Made by a program: the position numbers and the translations under genes. Of a DNA stretch of 11,795 nt, positions 1 through 7,375 are shown one piece after another. This stretch comes from CAWACC01 sp964390695 (GTDB taxonomy: Bacteria; Chlamydiota; Chlamydiia; Chlamydiales; Parachlamydiaceae), in NCBI GenBank assembly GCA_964390695.1, contig CAYMKI010000105.1, positions 1-11,795 on the forward strand. Direction: 5' to 3'. The notes beneath the pieces were generated by a model, which was not told the DNA's origin, did no database searches, and was given only the letters and a program-made list of their open reading frames with translations. Numbering within the stretch: the first letter of the stretch is position 1; every line of letters begins with the position of its first letter.

Positions 1-3000
1 TTGCCCCTCAGGCGAAGCTGAGTCGATGCGAAATTTGTGTATATTCTTTGAAAGAGTATATGCATGGTATTGAGCGAGGTATTTAGCTATCTCTATCAGA
101 GCTTTTTGACCTTTTGGTGTTGATCTGTCGATGCCATAGTGATCCATATATTGCAACATATAGTTCGCATCTGCTGTATTGGCAACCAGGTATGCTATAT
201 CGATTAACCCCTGCTGTCCTTCTTCAGAGCGTGTGTCTATATGAAAATTTTTGATATTTTTGATAATGTCATAGCCCTGAGAATTTTTAGCGGCTATTTT
301 TGCAATTTCGATCAGTTTTTTTTGCCCTTCCGAACTTTGATATTGAAATTCATAATTTTCGATGTGCTTACAAATGATATGACCTTGTTTGGAACCTGCC
401 GCTATTCTAGCTACTTCATATAAAACATCCCCACCCTCTTGATCGAATGCATCAAAACCGTAATTTTTTATATGTTGTGACGTAATTTCACACCCACGCA
501 TAGCAGAAACCTTGGCTATCTTGAAAACGGCTTCTCTACCTTCAAGTGTGGACGTATCGATCTGGTAGTTTTGGATGTACTGCGATATATATCCATGACT
601 ATTTTGAGCATCTATTTCAGCAATTTCGATCAGAATTTTCTGTCCTTCAGGTGAATGGGGATTTATGCCAAAATTTTGAATGTATTCAGAAACCTTGGTA
701 TAATTCTGTGCGGCTGCAAATTTAGCCAATTCCACCAGCAGCTCTTTTCCATTATCTCCACAGCGGTCAAAACGGTATTCTGTAATATACCTGCAGGCAG
801 ACACTAAATTTCCTTTTATTGCTAGTTTTGCTATGTCCACTAAGACTTGCTGCCCTTGATGGCTAGACACCTCTATATCAAAATTGCGTATAAAGCACGA
901 CACATTGCCCGAGTGTTTGCCGGCGCAAATTTTAGCGATTTCAATCAGCGCTTTTTGTCCTCTAGAACTCGAAGCCTCTATGCCAAAATTCCGCATATAC
1001 ACAGCCACAGCCGCATATTTTTCGTGCGTTGCGGCTATGGTGGCTATCTCGATCAGGGCATCTTGCCCTTCAACGGATTGGTGATCGATCCCAAAATTTT
1101 GAATATGTCGCGCCAATATCGCACCGTTTTTTTTCGCGGCGCTTTTAGCTAAAGCTATCAAGGCTTTTTGGCCTTGCACAGTGGATCTATCTATTTCATA
1201 TTTATGGATGTACTGGCACAAACCTTCAGCATCGCTAGCTACAGCTTTATTAGCCAGCTCTATCAGCATCAGCTGCCCTTCCGGCGTGCCGCTGTCTATG
1301 CCATAGGCATGTAGGTTAGAAGACACTTTTTTTACATTGCGATGAATAGATTTGCAGGCAAGGCCTTCAAGAGCTTTTCGTCCCTCCAGGGTGGTTTTAT
1401 CAATTCCTAAAAGATAGGGACTAACCCAATTGTCACTATCAGCAATCGCATGAGCTATTTCTAGGCATATTTTTTGCCCTTCAGCACTCTCATCATCGAT
1501 TTCAAAGGCATAAAAATGATCAAAAAAATCCGATTGCTTCGAGCATACCCCGCTCAAAGCCAGCTCTGCCATGTCTTTGCGATTTTCAGTGTTGCTTGTA
1601 TCTATTTTGTATCTTGGCAGATATCTTGGAATATCCGAGCGATAAGAGCTATTTTTTAACTCCAGCTTAGCAATAAGCAGCAGTTTCCGCTGCGCTTCTG
1701 GAGACTTTGAATTTATTTTAAACTTATGCATATCTTCAGAAACATTTAATCCCTTTTTGACCAAAATAGCGGCTAAGTCAAGCATCGCGTCTTGTCCTTC
1801 TTGGGTATCGACATCGATACAGTAATTTTGCAGCGAGCGTAATAAGTCATATGGTTTGTGTTCCGCGGACTTCCTAGCGATTTGAATTAAAGCACGCTGT
1901 CCTTCGCGCGTAGACGTATTTATACCTAAATACCAAGATATGGTAGACGATGTCCAAACGTGATGCTCAGCTTCTAAAAGAGCTATTTCCAACAGAGCCT
2001 TTTTTCCTTCCGCAGTTAAAGCCTTCATACCGACATTCTGTAAGATTGAACTCAGCCCCTTTTTTTTTTCACATACAGAATACTTAGCCATCTCTATTAT
2101 AGCTTGTTGACCTTCAGGTGAGGAGGTATCTATACAAAAATTCTGAATATAACCCTCAAAATTGTAGGTTTCGTGGATTTGAGCCTCTTTGGCAATGTGA
2201 ATAAGCGCTTTTTGCCCTTCCGGGGAGAGATGATCTATCTTAAAATTGCGTATATATTCTGCAAGATAATAGGATGCGTATTGGGCACATAGTACAGCTA
2301 TCTCCCTCAAGGCTTTTTGTCCATCATCATTCAGCGGATCTATACCATATTTATGGATATTGCGTGGGATATAGGAGTCTCCATGCCGCGCTCCGGCTTT
2401 GGCCAATTCGATAAGCAGCTGCCGGTCTTCAGGGTCTGAGGTGTTAAAGCCAAAATTCTTGATATATGCCGAAAGATGGTTGATTGGTTTGTTAGCTATA
2501 TCTACAGCGATGTCCACCAGGGCTTGTTTACCCACTGGTAAAGATCGATCTATGTCGAAATAGCAAAGGAATTCACAATTCCTATAATCCTTCATAGCCA
2601 CTTTGGCCAGCTCGATCAGGGATTTTTGGCCTAGAGGCGTGGAACTGTCGATGCCAAACTCCCGAATATGACAACACAAACTCGATACATTTTTTTCTGC
2701 CGCCATTTTTGCCAGTTGAATACGCCTAATCTGACCTTCTGGAGTAGACGCCTGATAACAAAGGGATAATATGTTGTCAATATAACTCAATTCACCTCTT
2801 TGAATAAGCGCCTCAGCAACTTCTTTTAATAGTCTTTTGCCATCTGCGCTGAACAAATCTATGCCATAACTTCGAATGTATCTTGCAATCAGCTTAGAAT
2901 CTTCCTCCATGGCAGTACGCACAAGATTTATCAAAGCTCTTTGCCCCTGAGCAGAATTAGCGTCGATGCCGTAATTGGAAATATAGGGAGCTACCTCGTA

Positions 3001-5700
3001 TGCACTGTGGCGTATGGCAATGGCGGCAATTTTTACCAATCCTTTTTGTCCTTCCGAAGAAGAAGCGTCGATGCCATAGTTAGCAATGTATATCGACACC
3101 CCTTTAGGGCTTCTTGCGGCTGCAAGTTTAGCGATTTCGATCATAGCCCTTTGTCCTTCAGGACATGCTGCATCTATTCCATAATTGCGAATATGCTGGG
3201 AGGTATTCTCGCCATTTTCTTGAGCGGCAAATTTAGCGAGGCGTATCAAAGCCTTCCGACTTTGCGGCAAGGAGGGATCCAGACCCAATTCGTGCACACT
3301 TTCCGATATTCTCCATACGCTTAAACCTTCGGCGATCGCTGCTCCCAAAATTTCGATTAAAGCCAGTTGCCCTTCAATCGTCTTGGGATCTATGCCATAA
3401 TTCGGCAGATATTTACCAAGCAAAGAGCCTTCAGATCTCATCACAAATTTTCCCAGATCTATTAAAGCTTGGCGTCCCTGACAGGAAGAAGCGTCGATCT
3501 TAAAATTAGGAATCCATGCAGAGATCACCTTTGAAGATCTTTCTGCTTCATACAGAGCCATTTTGATCATCACTGTCTGTCCTTCAGGTGTGGAGGCGTC
3601 GATGTTAAAATTCTGGATAAATTCGGCAATAGACAATTCTCTTTTGAGATGGTGCGCCGCCATCCAAGCCATATCTATCAGCCATTGCTGGTTAGCCGGC
3701 CCGTAATGATCGAAGCCATAATTCTTAAAATATCTGGCCGTACCTGCAGGATCGTTCTGAATAGCTATTTTAGCGATTTCTTGAAGGCAGCGCTGTCCCT
3801 CCGGACGGGTAATCTGAAAGCCATAGTTAGCTATATGTTCAGATACGCCACCTCCATTACTATAAGCGGCTATTTTGGCTATGTCCACCCAAGCTTTCTG
3901 CACCTCAGCCAGGTTTAAATCTAACCCATAATTGCAGATAAATGCCGAGGTTCCCCCTCCATTTTGCTGTGCAGCGAGTTTTGCTATCTCGAGCAGGGCT
4001 TTTTGCCCCTCTAAGCTTTTTGTGTCGATCCCGTAATTGTGAATATATTGGGATGTGCCCCCTCCATCTTGCATGGCGGCTATCTTAGCTATTTCGATTA
4101 AATTCTTTTGTCCTTGAGGCGTATGACTAGCAATGCCATAATTGCGGATCCATTGGGATGTATTTTGCCCATTGACATGTGCGCACATTTTAGCGATTTT
4201 AATCAACGTCTTCTGACCTATGGAGGTAGAGGTATCGATGCCAAAGTTGGGAATATATTCGGAAATGCCTTGTTTATCATTAGCAGCGCATTGCTTGGCT
4301 ATGCGCATCAGTGCCTGCTGACCCTTTTGTGTCGTTTTATCTATATTAAACGATAGTATATATGGCGCTGTTCTAGCTTTATAACTGAGAGAGGACCTCA
4401 AAGCTAATTCAATCATGAGATCCTGACCTTTATCGTTCGAGGAATTTAGGCCAAATTTATGCAGATGGCAAGCCAGGGTGTTTGCATATTTAACCGAAAT
4501 CTCTAAAGCTATATAAGCCAGGGCTGCTTGCCCCTTTTCCTGTGAAGCATCGATACCGAAATTTTTTATATTTTCGGCTAGGGTGTCATCTCCATTTTCT
4601 GCAGCAATTTTAGCTATTTCAATCAGAGTGGATTGTCCTTCTTCGGAGCTAACATCTATGCCATAATTTTGAATGTGTTTGCTGATACATTGATCTTGCT
4701 GACACGCTGCTTGTTTGGCGATTTCAATCAATGTTTGTTGACCTTCTTTGGACTGTGGATCAAAACCATAGTTTCTAATATATTTCGAAAACTCTTTATC
4801 CCGATCAACCGCTGCTTTAGCTATTTCTTTTAGAGCTTTGAAATCACAGGATTTATGGGGATCAAACTGAAAATTGGCGATAAACTCTGATATGTGAGCA
4901 CACACGTAACCCGCAGCTAGTAAAGCGATGTCTTTAAGCGCATTTCCCCCTTCTGAACACGTTGTATCAATCCCGTAATTTTGTAAATATTTGGGAAGCC
5001 ACTTATCACGAGTTGCTGCTGCTTTGGCGATGTCGATCAGCTCCCGCAGTCCTTTAGAAGTGGCAGCATCAAATCCATAATTCCTTATGTGTTCTGAAAC
5101 CTTAGAATCATACTCGTTGGCAGCCTTTAAGGCTATGTCATACAAAACCTTCTGCCCTTCCTGGGAGGAGCGATTAATGCTAAATAAATGAATGATCGAT
5201 GAGATGTCTCTTATATGCGATTTCGCCCACTGAAGAGCTGCTCTTTGCAGCATTTTCTGATGGTCAGGTAATGCGGGATTGAGAGCATAGGCTTTGATGA
5301 TTTCAGCAGGATTTGCACCCTCTAAAATTTTATTTTCCGCTTCTATTAAAGCCGTTTCTTTAGCGACTTTTGCACGTTGTGCTTCTAAAGCCTGCGAATG
5401 CAATTCTTGATCATTGTCATCGTAGGCAAATGACATGAAGCCATTTTGTGGTTTGGGTAAGGCCTTCACTGCTTTTTGGGTGATTTTCACAGCTATAGCA
5501 GATGCATCCGATCTAAACACGCTTACAGAAATCGGTTCAATTTCTTTAGAGGTATGTTCTGCATTTTGACAGTTCCCTGTTATACCCGCAGGGTGCCCCC
5601 CTATCCCTTCTTGCAGCTTCTCTTGTGTCTTCGCAATAGCAACATAAGTGTTCAATGAATTTGAAGCTTCTAAGCTTGATGTGGTTGGGCTATTTAACAC
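1..5700 (-). CDS. Giant 35-residue-repeat protein, probable alpha-solenoid (partial, 3' end outside window)
   Basis: I do not recognise this gene. Reading the minus strand from a GTG at 5700-5698 gives 1900 codons with no stop and no frameshift up to the left edge, so the protein exceeds 200 kDa and its C-terminus is missing. Residues 1-175 are not repetitive: a Ser/Thr/Asn-rich start (LNSPTTSSLEASNS), then a charged, helix-prone stretch from about residue 95. From N176 on there are 49 complete repeats of 32-37 (mostly 35) residues. Conserved blocks are a D-x-S-x-x-EGQ turn, an amphipathic ALIEIAKIAA helix, a variable stretch, then a YIxNYGI helix. No signal peptide, membrane segment or catalytic motif is visible. 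The GTG is chosen because AGGAGG lies 4 nt upstream, a stop lies in frame at 5730-5728, and the first in-frame ATG (5436) is 88 codons further in. Inference: a cytosolic or type III-secreted helical scaffold, as solenoids usually bind protein or nucleic acid. It is divergent from hypC and shows no functional link to it. Confidence 0.93.
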   Translation of the reverse strand, partial: MLNSPTTSSLEASNSLNTYVAIAKTQEKLQEGIGGHPAGITGNCQNAEHTSKEIEPISVSVFRSDASAIAVKITQKAVKALPKPQNGFMSFAYDDNDQELHSQALEAQRAKVAKETALIEAENKILEGANPAEIIKAYALNPALPDHQKMLQRAALQWAKSHIRDISSIIHLFSINRSSQEGQKVLYDIALKAANEYDSKVSEHIRNYGFDAATSKGLRELIDIAKAAATRDKWLPKYLQNYGIDTTCSEGGNALKDIALLAAGYVCAHISEFIANFQFDPHKSCDFKALKEIAKAAVDRDKEFSKYIRNYGFDPQSKEGQQTLIEIAKQAACQQDQCISKHIQNYGIDVSSEEGQSTLIEIAKIAAENGDDTLAENIKNFGIDASQEKGQAALAYIALEISVKYANTLACHLHKFGLNSSNDKGQDLMIELALRSSLSYKARTAPYILSFNIDKTTQKGQQALMRIAKQCAANDKQGISEYIPNFGIDTSTSIGQKTLIKIAKMCAHVNGQNTSQWIRNYGIASHTPQGQKNLIEIAKIAAMQDGGGTSQYIHNYGIDTKSLEGQKALLEIAKLAAQQNGGGTSAFICNYGLDLNLAEVQKAWVDIAKIAAYSNGGGVSEHIANYGFQITRPEGQRCLQEIAKIAIQNDPAGTARYFKNYGFDHYGPANQQWLIDMAWMAAHHLKRELSIAEFIQNFNIDASTPEGQTVMIKMALYEAERSSKVISAWIPNFKIDASSCQGRQALIDLGKFVMRSEGSLLGKYLPNYGIDPKTIEGQLALIEILGAAIAEGLSVWRISESVHELGLDPSLPQSRKALIRLAKFAAQENGENTSQHIRNYGIDAACPEGQRAMIEIAKLAAARSPKGVSIYIANYGIDASSSEGQKGLVKIAAIAIRHSAYEVAPYISNYGIDANSAQGQRALINLVRTAMEEDSKLIARYIRSYGIDLFSADGKRLLKEVAEALIQRGELSYIDNILSLCYQASTPEGQIRRIQLAKMAAEKNVSSLCCHIREFGIDSSTPLGQKSLIELAKVAMKDYRNCEFLCYFDIDRSLPVGKQALVDIAVDIANKPINHLSAYIKNFGFNTSDPEDRQLLIELAKAGARHGDSYIPRNIHKYGIDPLNDDGQKALREIAVLCAQYASYYLAEYIRNFKIDHLSPEGQKALIHIAKEAQIHETYNFEGYIQNFCIDTSSPEGQQAIIEMAKYSVCEKKKGLSSILQNVGMKALTAEGKKALLEIALLEAEHHVWTSSTISWYLGINTSTREGQRALIQIARKSAEHKPYDLLRSLQNYCIDVDTQEGQDAMLDLAAILVKKGLNVSEDMHKFKINSKSPEAQRKLLLIAKLELKNSSYRSDIPRYLPRYKIDTSNTENRKDMAELALSGVCSKQSDFFDHFYAFEIDDESAEGQKICLEIAHAIADSDNWVSPYLLGIDKTTLEGRKALEGLACKSIHRNVKKVSSNLHAYGIDSGTPEGQLMLIELANKAVASDAEGLCQYIHKYEIDRSTVQGQKALIALAKSAAKKNGAILARHIQNFGIDHQSVEGQDALIEIATIAATHEKYAAVAVYMRNFGIEASSSRGQKALIEIAKICAGKHSGNVSCFIRNFDIEVSSHQGQQVLVDIAKLAIKGNLVSACRYITEYRFDRCGDNGKELLVELAKFAAAQNYTKVSEYIQNFGINPHSPEGQKILIEIAEIDAQNSHGYISQYIQNYQIDTSTLEGREAVFKIAKVSAMRGCEITSQHIKNYGFDAFDQEGGDVLYEVARIAAGSKQGHIICKHIENYEFQYQSSEGQKKLIEIAKIAAKNSQGYDIIKNIKNFHIDTRSEEGQQGLIDIAYLVANTADANYMLQYMDHYGIDRSTPKGQKALIEIAKYLAQYHAYTLSKNIHKFRIDSASPEGQ
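25..5175 (-). repeat. 49 tandem, diverged ~105-bp coding repeats
   Basis: The block encodes 49 consecutive repeats, residues 176-1892 of the giant protein, and a 50th begins at the left edge. Most are exactly 35 residues. I counted deviations of 34, 37, 37, 33, 34, 37, 32 and several of 36 residues. Repeat positions 1-8 read D-x-S-x-x-E-G-Q, 9-18 approximately K-A-L-I-E-I-A-K-I-A, 19-27 are variable, and 28-35 end in Y-I-x-N-Y/F-G-I/F. Most copies differ clearly in DNA, so this is an old expansion held by selection on the protein framework and not a recent slippage array. The length equals that of PPR repeats and is one more than TPR, but the conserved residues match neither family. Confidence 0.93.
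3817..4236 (-). repeat. Sub-block of four more similar repeats (repeats 10-13)
   Basis: Four adjacent repeats, exactly 4 x 105 bp, share a glycine-rich linker in the normally variable part (NGQNTS, DGGGTS, NGGGTS, NGGGVS) followed by a YI-like helix and NYG. Three of them carry similar DNA around the Gly codons (ccccctcc or ccacctcc on the plus strand). They look like the most recently duplicated units of the array. Confidence 0.65.
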
Positions 5701-5704
5701 AACA

Positions 5705-5710
5705 CCTCCT
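5705..5710 (-). promoter_or_regulatory. Ribosome binding site deciding the GTG start
   Basis: AGGAGG on the minus strand, a perfect anti-16S match, separated by 4 nt from the GTG at 5700-5698. It is the only strong Shine-Dalgarno sequence near the open end of the frame and fixes the start of the giant repeat protein. The spacing is slightly short, so weak or modulated initiation is possible. Confidence 0.75.
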
Positions 5711-5737
5711 GGACAGACAATTGATATTTACATATTG

Positions 5738-5743
5738 AGTATA
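5738..5743 (-). promoter_or_regulatory. Candidate -10 box for the giant repeat gene
   Basis: On the minus strand this reads TATACT, five of six matches to the sigma-70-type -10 consensus, and would give a 5' leader of about 30 nt. No convincing -35 hexamer lies 16-18 bp upstream, and the region is so AT-rich that chance matches are expected. Confidence 0.3.
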
Positions 5744-5786
5744 AAAAAAAGAAAAATCATACTTGCATATAGCTAAATTTAAATAC
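5740..5786 (+). repeat. Direct duplication, copy 1
   Basis: First copy of an imperfect ~47-bp direct repeat. The core at 5758-5786 (catact-gcatatagct-aattt-aatac) matches 5989-6016 at 26 of 29 aligned positions, with two substitutions and one single-base gap. A poorer A-rich match extends leftwards from TATAAAAAA. This copy lies about 40 bp upstream of the GTG of the giant repeat gene. Confidence 0.7.
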
Positions 5787-5890
5787 AGAAAATTGCTGCC
5801 CCTGTCGTTGCCCTAGCCTTTACCTCTACCCATTTTTTTAATTTCATATCTGAAATCCCGAATAAAAGAATTTGAACCAAGGATTTGAAC

Positions 5891-5904
5891 CACTGAGATC
5901 AGTG
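5891..5904. promoter_or_regulatory. Short perfect palindrome, possible operator
   Basis: CACTGA-GA-TCAGTG: two perfect 6-bp arms around a GA centre, followed directly by a second CAGTGAGA half-site at 5909-5916. The size and position in a divergent promoter region would suit a dimeric regulator, but no regulator can be named and chance remains possible. Confidence 0.3.
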
Positions 5905-5969
5905 AGAGCAGTGAGACATGTGCGAGCCCTCAAATGATGCATGAAATAAATTTTTATTTAAATCTTTAC

Positions 5970-6016
5970 TATAAAAAACGAGAATAGACATACTGGCATA
6001 TAGCTTAATTTAATAC
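5970..6016 (+). repeat. Direct duplication, copy 2
   Basis: Second copy, in the same orientation and 230 bp to the right of the first. It ends 32 bp before the hypC ATG. Because both copies point the same way while the genes point apart, this is not a symmetric pair of promoters. It contains a CATATAGCTTAAT stretch that could act as an AT-rich -10 element for hypC. Confidence 0.7.
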
Positions 6017-6035
6017 CAACATTGTTAAGCAAAAC

Positions 6036-6040
6036 AAGGA
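6036..6040 (+). promoter_or_regulatory. hypC ribosome binding site
   Basis: AAGGA, 8 nt before the ATG at 6049. It supports starting HypC at Met-Cys-Leu-Ala and not at an upstream in-frame ATG at 6022, which would add nine residues ahead of the cysteine that must lie next to the N-terminus. Confidence 0.7.
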
Positions 6041-6048
6041 ACTCTGAC

Positions 6049-6270
6049 ATGTGCTTGGCTCTTCCCGGGAAAATCACAGCTCTATATCTTGAAGCAAACC
6101 TTTTAATGGGCGACGTGGATTTTTGCGGGGTCAAAAAGAAAACATGCCTAGCCTATACCCCTGAAGCCAAAATCGGCGACTATGTTGTGGTGCATGTAGG
6201 CTTTGCCATCAGCATCCTGGATGAAGCTCAAGCCTTGGCCACATTGCAACTGATAGAGAATTTGCCATGA
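6049..6270 (+). CDS. hypC: [NiFe]-hydrogenase maturation chaperone HypC
   Basis: A 73-residue protein of the HypC/HupF/HybG family. It begins MCLALPGKI, the family hallmark; Cys2, exposed after removal of Met1, binds the iron during ligand assembly and later the hydrogenase large-subunit precursor. A second family block, DYVVVHVGFAISILDEAQA, sits at about residues 43-61. The fold is a small OB-like beta barrel acting in the cytosol. HypC pairs with HypD to hold Fe while CN and CO are attached. The start at 6049 is chosen over an upstream in-frame ATG at 6022 because of Cys2 and the AAGGA ribosome binding site. The stop overlaps the hypD start (ATGA at 6267-6270), implying translational coupling. 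It is the first gene of its unit: upstream lies only the divergent giant gene. Confidence 0.95.
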   Translation: MCLALPGKITALYLEANLLMGDVDFCGVKKKTCLAYTPEAKIGDYVVVHVGFAISILDEAQALATLQLIENLP

Positions 6271-7370
6271 GATACGTCGACGAATTCCGGCAATCGCATT
6301 CTGTACGCCAATGGTCTCAAGCCATCCATGACATCACTAAGAATTCTTGGACGCTGATGGAGGTCTGCGGCGGACAGACGCACGCGATTGTAAAATACGG
6401 CCTGCACCATTTACTTCCTCAACGTGTACATTTGATCCATGGTCCCGGCTGTCCGGTATGTGTTACCCCTTTAGAGATCATCGACCACGCCTTGCATATA
6501 GCCTCACAGCCTCAGATTCTATTTTGCTCGTATGGCGATATGCTGCGCGTGCCGGGCACCCACCTGGATTTGTTGACGCTTAAGGCGCAAGGTGCAGATG
6601 TGCGCATCGTCCATTCCCCGCTTGAAGCTTTCCAGCTAGCCGTCAGTCATCCTCAACGTCAAGTCGTGTTTTTCGCCGTAGGATTCGAGACCACCGCTCC
6701 AGCAAACGCCATGGCAATCTATCAAGCCAAAGAGGCAGGTATTTCGAATTTCTCCCTGCTGGTCTCTCAGGTGCTTGTGCCTCCAGCCTTAGAATTCCTT
6801 CTCAATTCACCTGATAATGAAATCGACGGATTTTTAGCTGCAGGCCATGTCTGCACAATCACGGGCTACCAAGACTATCACGCTTTAGCAAACCAGTACC
6901 GCGTCCCTTTGATAATCACAGGCTTTGAACCCCTTGACATATTGCAAGGAGTGTATTATTGCATTGAACAACTTGAACAAGGAAAGTGTCAAGTCATCAA
7001 CCAGTACCGCCGCTGTGTTAAGGAAGAAGGAAACCGGACGGCGCAAGCTGTCATGCACCAAGTCTTTGAAGTCGTGGACTGCTGCTGGCGAGGCATCGGC
7101 ATGATCCCAAAAAGCGGACTTGGCTTGCGGAAGTCGTATGCAGATTATGACGCCGCCTTGCGCTTTCCTCTAAAAGCGGCAGTTGCTCCTAAAGACAATG
7201 GATGCCTCAGCGGCCTGATATTGCAAGGCAAAAAGAAACCCGCAGAGTGTCCTCTCTTTGGCAAAACCTGCACTCCGCAAAATCCATTGGGAGCTCCCAT
7301 GGTTTCCAACGAAGGCGCCTGTGCAGCTTATTACCACTATTCCAATCACCGATCTTTAAAGAGGAATTAG
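6267..7370 (+). CDS. hypD: Hydrogenase maturation protein HypD (Fe-S scaffold for Fe(CN)2CO)
   Basis: A 367-residue, full-length HypD. It carries a [4Fe-4S] cluster and, with HypC, forms the scaffold on which the Fe(CN)2CO group of [NiFe]-hydrogenase is made. Visible family motifs are CGGQTHAIVKYG with Cys34, GPGCPVCVTP with Cys62 and Cys65, GFETTAP at 139-145, GHVCTITG at 193-200, GFEPLDIL at 219-226, and a C-terminal cysteine set (Cys313, Cys328, Cys335, Cys352) that by family knowledge supplies cluster ligands. All expected cysteine regions are present, so the protein should be functional. The ATG overlaps the hypC stop, and hypE starts 5 nt after its stop. It acts in the cytosol. Confidence 0.97.
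   Translation: MRYVDEFRQSHSVRQWSQAIHDITKNSWTLMEVCGGQTHAIVKYGLHHLLPQRVHLIHGPGCPVCVTPLEIIDHALHIASQPQILFCSYGDMLRVPGTHLDLLTLKAQGADVRIVHSPLEAFQLAVSHPQRQVVFFAVGFETTAPANAMAIYQAKEAGISNFSLLVSQVLVPPALEFLLNSPDNEIDGFLAAGHVCTITGYQDYHALANQYRVPLIITGFEPLDILQGVYYCIEQLEQGKCQVINQYRRCVKEEGNRTAQAVMHQVFEVVDCCWRGIGMIPKSGLGLRKSYADYDAALRFPLKAAVAPKDNGCLSGLILQGKKKPAECPLFGKTCTPQNPLGAPMVSNEGACAAYYHYSNHRSLKRN
7361..7366 (+). promoter_or_regulatory. hypE ribosome binding site inside the hypD 3' end
   Basis: GAGGAA lies 9 nt before the ATG at 7376 and within the last codons of hypD. It decides the hypE start: the frame is open for a further 58 codons upstream, but that part overlaps hypD and matches no HypE sequence. Confidence 0.75.
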
Positions 7371-7375
7371 TTCAG

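Larger units (their letters stand above)
5701..6048. other. Divergent intergenic region between repeat gene and hypC
   Basis: This 348-bp stretch holds no credible gene on either strand. It should carry promoters for both flanking genes. Visible structure: a ~47-bp imperfect direct duplication (5740-5786 and 5970-6016), two tandem copies of ATTTGAACCA (around 5870-5892), a perfect 6+6 palindrome (5891-5904), and a CAGTGAGA sequence repeated 9 bp apart (5900-5907, 5909-5916). A tract rich in C and T without a recognised role lies at about 5796-5830. Confidence 0.6.

Noticed and set aside
25..5175. CRISPR array interpretation of the ~105-bp periodic DNA
   Set aside because: Repeat units are diverged, contiguous, in frame and coding throughout, with no short identical repeats separated by unique spacers.
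241..5658. Many short plus-strand open frames (60-127 codons), for example 847-1152, 2941-3324 and 4108-4356
   Set aside because: They lie antisense to the giant repeat gene and contain repeated phrases such as FSDFNQ that are mirror products of its repeats. None has a convincing ribosome binding site or family motif.
5860..5935. Possible tRNA gene on the minus strand from the GGTTCAAATCC-like sequence
   Set aside because: No pairing T-stem beyond two base pairs and no acceptor, D or anticodon arms could be laid out around it.
6022..6048. Upstream start for hypC
   Set aside because: HypC function needs cysteine as second residue, which only the ATG at 6049 provides.
6228..6583. Open frames on both strands overlapping hypD (6228-6410 minus, 6347-6583 plus)
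   Set aside because: They are fully covered by hypC/hypD, whose motifs are unmistakable; the alternatives show no recognisable protein features.
7202..7375. Upstream extension of hypE into hypD
   Set aside because: The frame is open but overlaps hypD, lacks HypE similarity, and the strong ribosome binding site at 7361-7366 points to the ATG at 7376.
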